Made by a program: the position numbers and the translations under genes. A model generated the notes under the pieces. The model was not told where the DNA came from and did not search any database. It saw nothing but the letters and a program-made list of their open reading frames with translations. A DNA stretch of 61,592 nt, taken from contig CAZJLJ010000014.1 in assembly GCA_964546935.1 (NCBI GenBank), forward strand, positions 1 to 61,592. The letters are read 5' to 3'. Numbering within the stretch: position 1 is the first letter of the stretch; every line of letters begins with the position of its first letter. The stretch comes from JALYTY01 sp964546935. Its GTDB lineage: Bacteria > Vulcanimicrobiota > Vulcanimicrobiia > Vulcanimicrobiales > Vulcanimicrobiaceae. Below are positions 43,739 through 52,633 of the stretch, in pieces.

Positions 43739-45046
43739 CTACGCGAGCACCTCTGCGAGTGCGGACAAACCTTCGTCTAACTCTTCCCGTTCGATTGTCA
43801 GCGGAGGAGTTACAAGCAAGACGTTATAGCGGCCGAACACGTACACGCCGCGATTTCGCAATTCCGCAAGAAGCTTCGGCAGCGGACCTGCATCTCGCCC
43901 TTGCCAAGGGACGATCGGCTCTTTCGTTGCACGATCGCGGACGAGCTCGATAGCAAAGAATGCGCCGATTCCGCGGGCATCCCCGAGAGTCGTGGACTCT
44001 TCCATCACTCGCGCAAGGCCTTCGCGGAGCCAGGATTCAAGCGTTAGAGCGCGAGTGAAAAGATCTCTACGGTCGTACTCGTCGAGCGCCGCATTCGCGG
44101 CCGCCATTGCGAGCGGGTGTCCTGAAAATGTGTGTCCGCAGGGAAGCGGAATCGTGTCAAACGTTTGAGCGAGCGATTCGCGCACCAAAACGCCGCCGAG
44201 TGGGACGTACGCCGACGTCACGGCTTTTGCAAACGTAATCATATCGGGTGTTACGCCGAAGCGTTGGGCCGCAAATGGGGCGCCCGTTCTTCCAAAGCCG
44301 CACATGACCTCATCGAAGATCAATACGATGCCATGCTGCGTACAGAGCTCGCGTACGCCTTCAAGATAGCCTTCGGGATAAACGATTGCACCGTTCGTTC
44401 CCACGACGGGCTCAATCAGTAGAGCGGCGACGCGCGACGGATCTTCGTACGTGAGAATCAATTCGAGATGTTCTAACGCGCGTGCGGTTTCAACCGCAGC
44501 ATCCGTTGTATGAAAGGGACTGCGATACGGGTACGGCGCGAAGAATCGAACGACGCCGGGAATTCCAGGCTCGTTCGGCCAGCGGCGGCTTTCACCGGTC
44601 AAGGTTCCCGCCCCAGGCGCCGATCCGTGAAAAGAACGGTACGCCGTAAGCACCTTATGACGCCCCGTAATCGTGCGCGCCATTTTCAGCGCGTCTTCGT
44701 TCGCTTCACCGCCGCCGGTTGTAAAAAAGGTTCGCGCGCCTTCATCCCAGGGTGCCAGCGCGGAGAGCCTCTCCGCTAAGCGCGAGCGTTCATCGTTGAA
44801 GAATTGCGGCGAGGCGTAACACAAACGTTGTGCCTGCGCGGCAATAGCTTCGGCGACGTGTCGGTTGCCGTGGCCCAGATTCACGGCAACGAGCCCCGCG
44901 GAAAGATCTAGGTAGCGCTTCCCGTCGCTATCGTAAAGATAGACGCCTTCGGCACGATCGATCGACGGCATGTTTAATCCACTCTGCAACGACCACGGCG
45001 TAAGGACGTTGCGGTGTCGCGATCGCGGTACGGTCGTAGAACTCAC
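43739..45046 (-). CDS. Class III omega-amino-acid aminotransferase
   Basis: PLP aminotransferase of 435 residues, probably omega-amino acid (beta-alanine type) to pyruvate. Motifs are YLDLSAGLVAVNLGHGNRHV, FFTTGGGEANEDALKMAR, AYRSFHGSAPGAGTLTG, LIFDEVMCGFGRTGAPFA and ITFAKAVTSAYVPLGGV. The GTG start at 45046 overlaps the permease stop as GTGA; a longer open frame upstream to 45544 lies inside the permease gene and is not credible. Context with mmsA and an amino-acid permease suggests the product is malonate or methylmalonate semialdehyde. Confidence 0.87.
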   Translation of the reverse strand: MSSTTVPRSRHRNVLTPWSLQSGLNMPSIDRAEGVYLYDSDGKRYLDLSAGLVAVNLGHGNRHVAEAIAAQAQRLCYASPQFFNDERSRLAERLSALAPWDEGARTFFTTGGGEANEDALKMARTITGRHKVLTAYRSFHGSAPGAGTLTGESRRWPNEPGIPGVVRFFAPYPYRSPFHTTDAAVETARALEHLELILTYEDPSRVAALLIEPVVGTNGAIVYPEGYLEGVRELCTQHGIVLIFDEVMCGFGRTGAPFAAQRFGVTPDMITFAKAVTSAYVPLGGVLVRESLAQTFDTIPLPCGHTFSGHPLAMAAANAALDEYDRRDLFTRALTLESWLREGLARVMEESTTLGDARGIGAFFAIELVRDRATKEPIVPWQGRDAGPLPKLLAELRNRGVYVFGRYNVLLVTPPLTIEREELDEGLSALAEVLA

Positions 45047-46437
45047 GGTGTCTCCACAATGGGCGGCGTTGCTACGACGTCGGGTTGTGGAATACGAACA
45101 CGGCGGCGAGCAAAGGTAAACAAAAGTAGTCCGAACGCTAAATAGGCAAGGAAGATGTACGGAAAGTACGTTATCGGCGGCGGCGGTACGGGATAGAAAA
45201 GCGTTACCGCAGTTCCCGACAAACAGAGTGACGCTGCAACGGCGACGATCACATCGATGGTTCGAATCTCGCGTACTCGACGCAAATACTTCGTGGAAGC
45301 AACGACGATGAAGAGATAGATAGCGATGAAACTCAAAGAGCTTAGCGTCGCGGTGTAGTTGAAGATATCGATTGGCGCAACGCCCCGAGCGTACATCGCG
45401 ATGCCGACGAGAAGCATGATGACGGTTACGGTCGCAAGCGCCACTTGCGGCGTTTTGAATCGCGCGTTGACGGCGCCGAGGATCTTCGGCAATAAGCTGC
45501 TTTCCGCCATCGGGAGCATGATTCGTGCGGCGGTGTTCACGCACGCAAGCGCGACCGAGAAAGAGCTAAAGATTGCTCCGATTGTGAGCGGAATCTTTAA
45601 ATAAGAGGCGCCGCTGAGGGACGCCAGCGTTTGCATGGGGTTCGGAAGCTGGTCGAGCGGAGTCTTAGAATCGCGCAGGCCTAAAATCTCCGCATACGTG
45701 GCAAGAACGAAGAATGCGCCGGCAATAATAACACTCCAAATGACGGCGCGCGGAATAGATTTCAGCGGCGAGCGCGCTTCATCACCGAACGCCGTCGCGC
45801 TCTCGAAGCCGACGAAGCTGAAAATTGCCGTCGCGATACCAAACCCGATGCCGGCCTTTCCCACGCCTTGAAGATGCAGCTGCGCCGTGTCGATATGCGC
45901 GCCGTGGCGATACAGAACCACGCCGATGAGCACGCAGATGATTGCTACGGAAATCGACTCAAGCGCAAGCATCACAATCGTGGAAAGGGCAATGTCGCGA
46001 GCGGCGAGCAGCCAGCAGATTGCCGCGAGCAGAAGCATCGGAACTAGCACCGGGATATGGATTCCCGCTGCGTCGCCCAGCATTCCAATGAAGAGAGGTT
46101 GCGCGCCGAACTGCGCCGCGCCAACGAAGACATAGGCCCACAGCATGCTCCACCCCGCAAGCGTTCCAACGACCGGGCCTAGCTCGCCCGCGGCGTAGAG
46201 AAACATCGACCCGGAAGCGGTGGTGCGACGCGCAAAGTGGTTCAGGCAAATTGCCACGAACAGCAGCATAATGGCCGCAAAAATGTAGGCAAGGCAAGAG
46301 CCGTTCCCGGCGGCCGAAAAAAGATACGGGGCGAGAAGCACCGGTGCCATGGTTAGGCCGATCAGCGCCATCGACGCCGCCAAGACTTCAATAAAGGAAA
46401 GCGAACCGGCGCGCAGGCGCTGCTGCTGCTCTTGCAT
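45043..46437 (-). CDS. APC-superfamily amino-acid/polyamine permease
   Basis: Integral membrane transporter of 464 residues with about 12 hydrophobic segments. The N-terminal FIEVLAASMALIGLTMAPVLLAPYLFSAAG and the segment FGIATAIFSFVGFESATAFGDEARSP, with the conserved FxGFE helix, are typical of the APC family. It heads the operon with the omega-aminotransferase and mmsA, so it probably imports their substrate. It is divergent from selB. A TAGGCT element 8 bases before the ATG could be a -10 of a leaderless transcript. Confidence 0.9.
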   Translation of the reverse strand: MQEQQQRLRAGSLSFIEVLAASMALIGLTMAPVLLAPYLFSAAGNGSCLAYIFAAIMLLFVAICLNHFARRTTASGSMFLYAAGELGPVVGTLAGWSMLWAYVFVGAAQFGAQPLFIGMLGDAAGIHIPVLVPMLLLAAICWLLAARDIALSTIVMLALESISVAIICVLIGVVLYRHGAHIDTAQLHLQGVGKAGIGFGIATAIFSFVGFESATAFGDEARSPLKSIPRAVIWSVIIAGAFFVLATYAEILGLRDSKTPLDQLPNPMQTLASLSGASYLKIPLTIGAIFSSFSVALACVNTAARIMLPMAESSLLPKILGAVNARFKTPQVALATVTVIMLLVGIAMYARGVAPIDIFNYTATLSSLSFIAIYLFIVVASTKYLRRVREIRTIDVIVAVAASLCLSGTAVTLFYPVPPPPITYFPYIFLAYLAFGLLLFTFARRRVRIPQPDVVATPPIVETP

Positions 46438-46596
46438 CGAACTCTAGCCTATCGTATCCGAGGCCCCGCTTCCTATGTCGCGTAGACCCAAAAATCGATG
46501 CATCATTGGTGGCTTGTACCGAAGATCTCGGCCGGGCCGATTCCCTTAACCGAGCGAGAGGGCCGAGCCGCAAAGGACGGCCAATCGGAAACGCGG

Positions 46597-48477
46597 ATGC
46601 ATATTATCGGAACCGCGGGTCACGTGGATCACGGAAAGTCTTCGCTCGTCCAAGCTTTGACGGGCGTGAATCCGGATCGCTGGGCGGAAGAACAGCGTCG
46701 CGGAATGACGCTCGATTTAGGTTTCGCGCGGCTTGATGTGGGCGACGGCGTGCAAGCCGGCATCGTAGACGTCCCGGGTCACGAGCGGTTCTTGCATAAC
46801 ATGCTGGCCGGTGCCGCCGGTATGGAACTGCTGCTGCTCGTCGTCGCCGCGACCGAAGGCGTCATGCCGCAAACTCGCGAGCATTTAGCCATTCTGCGTT
46901 ATCTCAACGTTCGTCGAACGATCGTGGTCGTAACAAAGACGGATTTGCTTTCACCTGATGCCCTCTCGTTATCAATTGAGACGATTACGGGAGAGTTGGG
47001 CGGAACGTTGGCCGAAGGCGCACCGCTCCTCACCTTCTCTGCCGTGACGGGGCAGGGTCTCGATGAATTGCGCGAGCGGATCGCCGAAGAGCTGCGTGCG
47101 TTACCGTTGCGCGACGCGAGCGCGCCGGTTTACTTGCCCATCGACCGTGTCTTCGCACTTCCCGGCCGCGGAACGATCGTTACCGGAACGTTGATGCAGG
47201 GCGAAATAAAAGTCGGCGATACGTTGGCGCTGGAACCGCTCGCGGAACGCGTGCGCGTGCGTTCGCTTCAAGTCTTCGGCGAAGCGCGCGAGTCGGCGAC
47301 CGGCGGCACTCGCGTCGCTTTGAATCTTCCCGGCGTCGACCGGGCCGCGATTTCACGCGGCACCGTCATCGCCGACAAAGAATTTGAGGCACGAACGCAA
47401 TTCGGTGTGCGCTTTTCTCCGATGCCGGGGACGTTGCCGCTTTTTCGCCGGCGCACACCGGTTCGCGCTCATATCGGTTCAGCGGAAATCGGGGGGACGC
47501 TAATTGCGCGAGAGCTGCCGGGAAAAGAAACGCCGTTCGATGCCGAGCTGGTGTTGAAAAGCCCGGTGGTCGCGTTTCCCGGCGTGCGTTTTGTATTGCG
47601 CCGCATGTCGCCGAAAACGTTGCTGGGCGGGGGTGAGATCGCGTCGCTCGCTGCCGTTGCCGATGCTATCGAAGAGCACACCGCAGCGCAAAACGTCATT
47701 GCACAAATCCTCGCCGATGCGGAACTCAATCCATTGGACGTGGCGGCGATGGCGTTCCGCGCGAATTTACGCGAAGAGATCGCCCTTGCAACGGTCGAGT
47801 CGCTCGTCGAGCGTGGCGAGGCCGTGCGTGTAGCGCGTCCGGATGCCTACCTTTCGGCCGGCGCGGCGCATGCGTTTGCTGAACGGGTTCAGCACGAGTT
47901 GCAAACCCTTCACGAAAGTGAGCCGTGGACGATGGGGACGACGTCAATTCAGTTGAGCCGGGCACTAACGATGCCGGAGCCGCTGCTCGTTCGCATCCTA
48001 TTAATGCTTGTGAACGAAGGCCGCATCGCTCAGCGCGCCGGCTACTTCTCACTGGTGTCGCACGAGCCGCATCTTTCAACTGCGCAGCGCTCGTTTTTCG
48101 ATCAGTTGCTTGCGATCGGTCCGGAGAGTCCGTACCTGCCGGCGAGTTATACGCAAGTTGTTACCGCGGTCAAGAGCAGCGCAATTGCCGGCGCGCAGAA
48201 AGCGTTGGAGATGCTTTTGGCGCGGGGCGCATTAGTTCGCGTAGAAGACGCGCTATATCGCGGCTCGCAAATCGCGGGCATTCACGCGCGAGTCGAAGAG
48301 TACATCGATCGGAACGGCAAGATGACGATGGCGGAGTTCCGCGACGTTATCGGGACCTCGAGAAAATATGCGGTTCCGTTGTTGGAATGGTTCGATAGCC
48401 GCGGCATCACGGTAAGGAGCGGCGATTACCGGATGCTGCGCACGCGCCGCAGCCGCGTTAGTGTCGAACCAGTGTAA
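46597..48477 (+). CDS. selB: Selenocysteine-specific elongation factor SelB
   Basis: Translation GTPase of 626 residues that brings Sec-tRNA(Sec) to UGA codons marked by a SECIS element. The GTPase motifs are GTAGHVDHGKSSLVQAL (G1), GIVDVPGHERFLHNML (G3) and VTKTDLL (G4), and the C-terminal half carries the winged-helix repeats that bind SECIS RNA. The start at ATG 46597 (MHIIGTAGHVDHGK) matches other SelB proteins; the in-frame ATG at 46498 would add 33 unrelated residues. Its 3' end overlaps the convergent gene by 20 bases. selA is about 16 kb upstream. Confidence 0.94.
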   Translation: MHIIGTAGHVDHGKSSLVQALTGVNPDRWAEEQRRGMTLDLGFARLDVGDGVQAGIVDVPGHERFLHNMLAGAAGMELLLLVVAATEGVMPQTREHLAILRYLNVRRTIVVVTKTDLLSPDALSLSIETITGELGGTLAEGAPLLTFSAVTGQGLDELRERIAEELRALPLRDASAPVYLPIDRVFALPGRGTIVTGTLMQGEIKVGDTLALEPLAERVRVRSLQVFGEARESATGGTRVALNLPGVDRAAISRGTVIADKEFEARTQFGVRFSPMPGTLPLFRRRTPVRAHIGSAEIGGTLIARELPGKETPFDAELVLKSPVVAFPGVRFVLRRMSPKTLLGGGEIASLAAVADAIEEHTAAQNVIAQILADAELNPLDVAAMAFRANLREEIALATVESLVERGEAVRVARPDAYLSAGAAHAFAERVQHELQTLHESEPWTMGTTSIQLSRALTMPEPLLVRILLMLVNEGRIAQRAGYFSLVSHEPHLSTAQRSFFDQLLAIGPESPYLPASYTQVVTAVKSSAIAGAQKALEMLLARGALVRVEDALYRGSQIAGIHARVEEYIDRNGKMTMAEFRDVIGTSRKYAVPLLEWFDSRGITVRSGDYRMLRTRRSRVSVEPV

Positions 48478-49546
48478 AGACACCGATTATTATCTCTAAC
48501 GCGATGAGCGCGATGACGATCAATTCTAAGAATTCGTCGCGACGCACGCGCGACTGATCGACGTAGAAACGGTACATGTCACCGACGCTTGCGAGCTTTC
48601 GGTCGATTTGGCTTTGCCAATCGGAGAGTCCGAGGCGCGCAGCGGCCGCGCGATAGATACGCGCGTAGTACGCGTCGCCGACGACCTTCAGAGCATTTGT
48701 CGAACGGTCCATCAATTCGAGAATGTCCACCAGCAAGTAGCGCACGATCGCAGCCTGATCCGCTTCTCGTCGTCCGAGCAACGATCGTCTTGTCTGACCC
48801 GGCTGTTGGGCGTAGATGCTGTCGAGTTCGCGATCGAGTTGCGTATCGTACGTTCGTAGCTCTAAAAGTTGCGAGTTTGCAAATTCCAAAATATCTTGAA
48901 TCGCATCGCTGCTTTCACGCCGGTCGTAAATGAAAGCGGTGTCCCACTGAATGATCGTCAGGTCGTCGACGTTGTACGAGAAGCGCACGCGAAGCGATTC
49001 GTCGAGCTCCTGGCGCGCGAGCTGTCCTCGTTCCCCGAGGAGAACGCCGGCCAGCCTGGACGCGTGTTCGTTCAGCAAATCTTCTGCGTCGACGCTGCCG
49101 GCGAATCTCTCGACATCGATGACGAAATAATCTTCCATCAGGGGCGGATGCGGATCGTCGAGCGCACCGCGAAGTTCGTCGGTAATGCGCGCGACGGTTT
49201 CCTGCGCGTAACGAACCAGCGAATCGTCCTTGCGTATGCGATCGCTCAGAGCGAAGAGCTGGTCCCACGAACCGTTCGCCGGAAACGAAAGGCGCAGCGA
49301 AATGACGCCGTAATCGAAGAGCTTTACTCGAACCGTTCCACGAAGCCCGGAAATCTCTGCATCGCTAAGACGTGCAACGAGCGGCGGAACCGGAAACTGT
49401 AAGTACGCGCTGGACGCATGGGGACGCAACGGAATATCGGCCTTCGCGAGCCCTTCCCCGCCGACCGTCCGAAGGCTTTTCAAATCGATTGTGTCCGCTA
49501 CGTCAAAAAGGTAGAACGCGCGGACAAAGCCGGAGACGATATCCAT
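48458..49546 (-). CDS. RMD1/YagE (DUF155)-like membrane protein
   Basis: Protein of 362 residues with one C-terminal membrane helix (FLELIVIALIALEIIIGVFTLV). The body is helical and ordered as in the DUF155/RMD1 family: VRAFYLFDVADTIDL at the start, an acidic centre, DILEFANSQLLELRTYDTQLD and a late helical region before the membrane anchor. Fungal RMD1 members are mitochondrial and affect respiration or meiosis; the bacterial role is not known to me. The family call rests on layout and resemblance, not on a catalytic motif. It is divergent from the BNR gene and convergent with selB. Confidence 0.65.
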   Translation of the reverse strand: MDIVSGFVRAFYLFDVADTIDLKSLRTVGGEGLAKADIPLRPHASSAYLQFPVPPLVARLSDAEISGLRGTVRVKLFDYGVISLRLSFPANGSWDQLFALSDRIRKDDSLVRYAQETVARITDELRGALDDPHPPLMEDYFVIDVERFAGSVDAEDLLNEHASRLAGVLLGERGQLARQELDESLRVRFSYNVDDLTIIQWDTAFIYDRRESSDAIQDILEFANSQLLELRTYDTQLDRELDSIYAQQPGQTRRSLLGRREADQAAIVRYLLVDILELMDRSTNALKVVGDAYYARIYRAAAARLGLSDWQSQIDRKLASVGDMYRFYVDQSRVRRDEFLELIVIALIALEIIIGVFTLVRH

Positions 49547-49552
49547 CTCGTG

Positions 49553-49558
49553 TATGAT
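49553..49558 (+). promoter_or_regulatory. -10 element of a probable leaderless transcript
   Basis: TATGAT lies six bases before the ATG (49565) of the BNR gene, so transcription would begin at or next to the start codon. No Shine-Dalgarno is present there. No -35 is evident. Confidence 0.5.
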
Positions 49559-49564
49559 AGCATT

Positions 49565-52546
49565 ATGACCAAAGCGCTCATTCGGCTTGCCATAGCCGTT
49601 CTCGGCTTTTCATTGCTTCTGGGGCTCGATGAATCGCGTGCCTTTGCGGCAGCGCCTTTCGAATCACTTTCCTATCGCGCGATCGGACCGGCGATCTCCG
49701 GCGGGCGTGCGACCGCGGTTGCGGGCAGCGATCGGAATCCGCTGGTTTACTACGCGGGCGGCGCCGGAGGCGGTGTTTTTAAGAGCATCGACGGCGGTGC
49801 GTCTTGGCGACCGGTATTCGATCGTCAACCCGTTGCTCCAATCGGCGCTATTGCGGTAAATGCAAATGACGTCGACGACGTTTGGGCCGGCACCGGTGAA
49901 GCAAATCCGCGCAATGAAGTCGAGCAGGGCAACGGCATTTATCATTCGCGTGACGGCGGCAAGACTTGGGTCCATCTTGGTCTAGACGATGCCGGCTCGA
50001 TTTCAAAGATCGAAATCGATCCGCGCGATCCGCGAACGGTCGTCGTAGGCGTTCTCGGTCAAATTTTCCGCGATAATACCACACGAGGGGTTTATATTAC
50101 GCACGATGCGGGGGCGCATTGGACGCGCACCTTATACGTCGGGCCGTCGAGCGGGGTTTCCGACGTCGTACGTGTTCCCGATCGTCCCGCAACGCTCTTT
50201 GCCGGAGTTTGGCAATTTCGGCGGCAGCCGTGGACAATGAGCAGCGGAGGACCGAACGGCGGAATTTATCGTTCCGATGATGGCGGAACGTCGTGGCGCA
50301 AGCTTCAAGATAGCGGTCTGCCGGACGCGCCTACCGGACGAATCGGACTCGCAGCCGCAACGCACGGACGTATTTACGCGATCTTGCAGTCCAAAGCCGG
50401 TGAATTATGGCGTTCCAACGACGGCGGGGCGCATTGGACGCCGATGCCGCATAGTCCGTTTCTCGGTGCGCGTCCGTTTTATTTCAGCCGCATATTCGTG
50501 GACCGGTCGAATCCGGACCGCTTGATCAACGTGTCGCTTATTCTTTCCGAGAGCATCGACGGCGGCAAAAAATTTCGCGCAATCGCAATGCAAGCGGGAT
50601 GGGACTATCACCAGGTTTGGTGGTCGGCCGATGGGCAACGCATTGCCGTAGGAAGCGATGAAGGCGTCGTCATTTCAGCCGATGCCGGGAAAACGTTTTG
50701 GCAATCGTACGACTTGCCTCTTTCGCAGCCGTACCACGTCGCGTTCGACAAGGCGAAGCCGTACTATAACGTTTGCATAGGCTTGCAGGATGATAACTCG
50801 TGGTGCGCGCCGTCTACGAGTCCGAACGGGATCGGCGTTTTGAATCGCGACTGGTATCAAATCGCACCGGGCGACGGCATGTGGTCGGTTTTCGATCCTA
50901 AGGATCCGGCGTATGTTTGGTCCTCGTCAACGAACACCGATACGGGAAACATTTATCTAACGAATCTGAAGACGCGCGAGCAGTTCGAAGTTTCGCCCGA
51001 CGCCGAGAGCAACGGCGAAGAGGCTGCGTCGGCATTGCGTTACCGCTTCAATTGGGACACGCCGGTTGCGTTCACGCACGACGGCAAAGCACTCGTAGGC
51101 GGAAACGTGATTTTCGAAAGTGCCGATCGCGGTCAAACGTGGACCGCAATCAGCGCAGACTTAACGCGGAACGATAAAGCGCATGAAGCGGCGCCCGGCG
51201 GCCCCATCAATCTCGATGAATCCGGCGCGGAGAATTACAATACGATTCTTTCCATCGAAACCTCGAAGCTGCCGGACGGACCGATTTGGGTAGGAACGGA
51301 CGACGGGCTCGTTCATTGCAGTCGCGATGATGGCGCGCATTGGACCAACGTCACGCCGAAGAACTTACCCGAAGGGCGTATCCCGACCGTGGAACCGGGA
51401 CACTTCAATGCGGCGACCGCGTACTTCGCGATGGACCGTCACATGAGCGGCGACGAGCGGCCGTACATTTTCAAGACGGACGACTTTGGTTCGTCGTGGC
51501 AATCGATTAGCGGAAATCTCCCGAGCGATCTCTTCGTTCGCGTCATTCGCGAAGATCTCGTGAATCGCAACGTGCTTTATGCTGGAACTCAACGTGGCAT
51601 CTTCGTTTCGTTCGATCGCGGCGCGCACTGGGAGAACATGCGGCTCAATATGCCCGCGACGGCGATCTACGACTTGGAGCTCGAACCGGATTACAACGAC
51701 CTTGTCGTGGCAGCCCACGGACGCGGCGTCTGGATCTTCGACGACGTTCGTCCATTCCAAGAATGGAATCCCGCAACCGCATCACGGGTCGCCCTTTTTC
51801 AACCGCGAGATGCGTACCGCGTGCTCCAGGTTTCGCCCGTTCAAGTCTTCACCAACCCGAAACTTCCAAGCAACGAATTCATCGGAGCGAACAAGCCGTA
51901 CGGCGCGCTCGCAACATACTATCTGCCGAACGCGGTGAAGCAGCCGATAATACAAATCGCCGATGCAAATGGACGCGTAATTCGGCACATGAACGGTAAG
52001 GACGTTCCGGGCAAGGCCGGCTTCAACCGCGTCGCGTGGGATCTGAACGAGGACGCGCCGGCACAGTGGAAAGCCACATTCGAGCAGAATCGCGGTCCCT
52101 CGAGCGGGCCGGAAGCCGTCCCTGGAGTCTATACCATTCGTCTAATCGCGGACGGCACGACGCAGGCGACCACCGTAACGGTCAAGAGCGATCCGAACGA
52201 TCCGACGACCGCCGATGCTGCCGTAGCGCGTCACGCGTTCCTGGTACAGGTTAATAATGGTATCGATACTGTCGATCGTTGGCTGAACGCGATAGATGAG
52301 CGCGTAAAGGCAGATCCGTCCAGCGTATCGCGGTACGCGACCTTCCGCAGAAAGTTGACGCTCGAGCCGAAGAATATCGAGGATCTTGAGGGACCCGCGG
52401 GCATCCGCGAACGGCTGCTGGATCTTCTGAGCCGCGTTGCATCGACGTCTTACCAAGCCCCGACGGCCGCGCAGGCCAATGAAGGCGCCCGTCTAGAGCA
52501 GCAGCTTTCCAGTCTAAAAAATGAGGCGCGGGCGCTCGGTCTTTAG
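49565..52546 (+). CDS. Secreted BNR-repeat/sortilin (VPS10)-like propeller protein (second)
   Basis: Exported protein of 993 residues with a signal peptide (MTKALIRLAIAVLGFSLLLG, continuing to about residue 28) and the same propeller layout as the protein at 13768: Asp-box repeats such as SIDGGASW, SRDGGKTW, SDDGGTSW, SNDGGAHW and SADAGKTF. An Ig-like region (VPGVYTIRLIADGTTQATTV) and a helical C-terminus follow. It is usually labelled 'glycosyl hydrolase', but no catalytic site is visible. The ATG at 49565 was chosen because the signal peptide starts there; the longer open frame to 49418 lies inside the divergent gene. Confidence 0.87.
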   Translation: MTKALIRLAIAVLGFSLLLGLDESRAFAAAPFESLSYRAIGPAISGGRATAVAGSDRNPLVYYAGGAGGGVFKSIDGGASWRPVFDRQPVAPIGAIAVNANDVDDVWAGTGEANPRNEVEQGNGIYHSRDGGKTWVHLGLDDAGSISKIEIDPRDPRTVVVGVLGQIFRDNTTRGVYITHDAGAHWTRTLYVGPSSGVSDVVRVPDRPATLFAGVWQFRRQPWTMSSGGPNGGIYRSDDGGTSWRKLQDSGLPDAPTGRIGLAAATHGRIYAILQSKAGELWRSNDGGAHWTPMPHSPFLGARPFYFSRIFVDRSNPDRLINVSLILSESIDGGKKFRAIAMQAGWDYHQVWWSADGQRIAVGSDEGVVISADAGKTFWQSYDLPLSQPYHVAFDKAKPYYNVCIGLQDDNSWCAPSTSPNGIGVLNRDWYQIAPGDGMWSVFDPKDPAYVWSSSTNTDTGNIYLTNLKTREQFEVSPDAESNGEEAASALRYRFNWDTPVAFTHDGKALVGGNVIFESADRGQTWTAISADLTRNDKAHEAAPGGPINLDESGAENYNTILSIETSKLPDGPIWVGTDDGLVHCSRDDGAHWTNVTPKNLPEGRIPTVEPGHFNAATAYFAMDRHMSGDERPYIFKTDDFGSSWQSISGNLPSDLFVRVIREDLVNRNVLYAGTQRGIFVSFDRGAHWENMRLNMPATAIYDLELEPDYNDLVVAAHGRGVWIFDDVRPFQEWNPATASRVALFQPRDAYRVLQVSPVQVFTNPKLPSNEFIGANKPYGALATYYLPNAVKQPIIQIADANGRVIRHMNGKDVPGKAGFNRVAWDLNEDAPAQWKATFEQNRGPSSGPEAVPGVYTIRLIADGTTQATTVTVKSDPNDPTTADAAVARHAFLVQVNNGIDTVDRWLNAIDERVKADPSSVSRYATFRRKLTLEPKNIEDLEGPAGIRERLLDLLSRVASTSYQAPTAAQANEGARLEQQLSSLKNEARALGL

Positions 52547-52633
52547 CCGGGCGTTTCGCGTTCGCTCGCGAAGGTTCGCGGGCAGGTTATTCCTGCAACT
52601 TCCTGGTGGGTAAGCGAGTAGTACGGAGAAGAC

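Noticed and set aside
45047..45544. N-terminal extension of the omega-aminotransferase to 601 residues
   Set aside because: It lies wholly inside the permease gene and looks like no protein; the GTG overlapping the permease stop is the better start.
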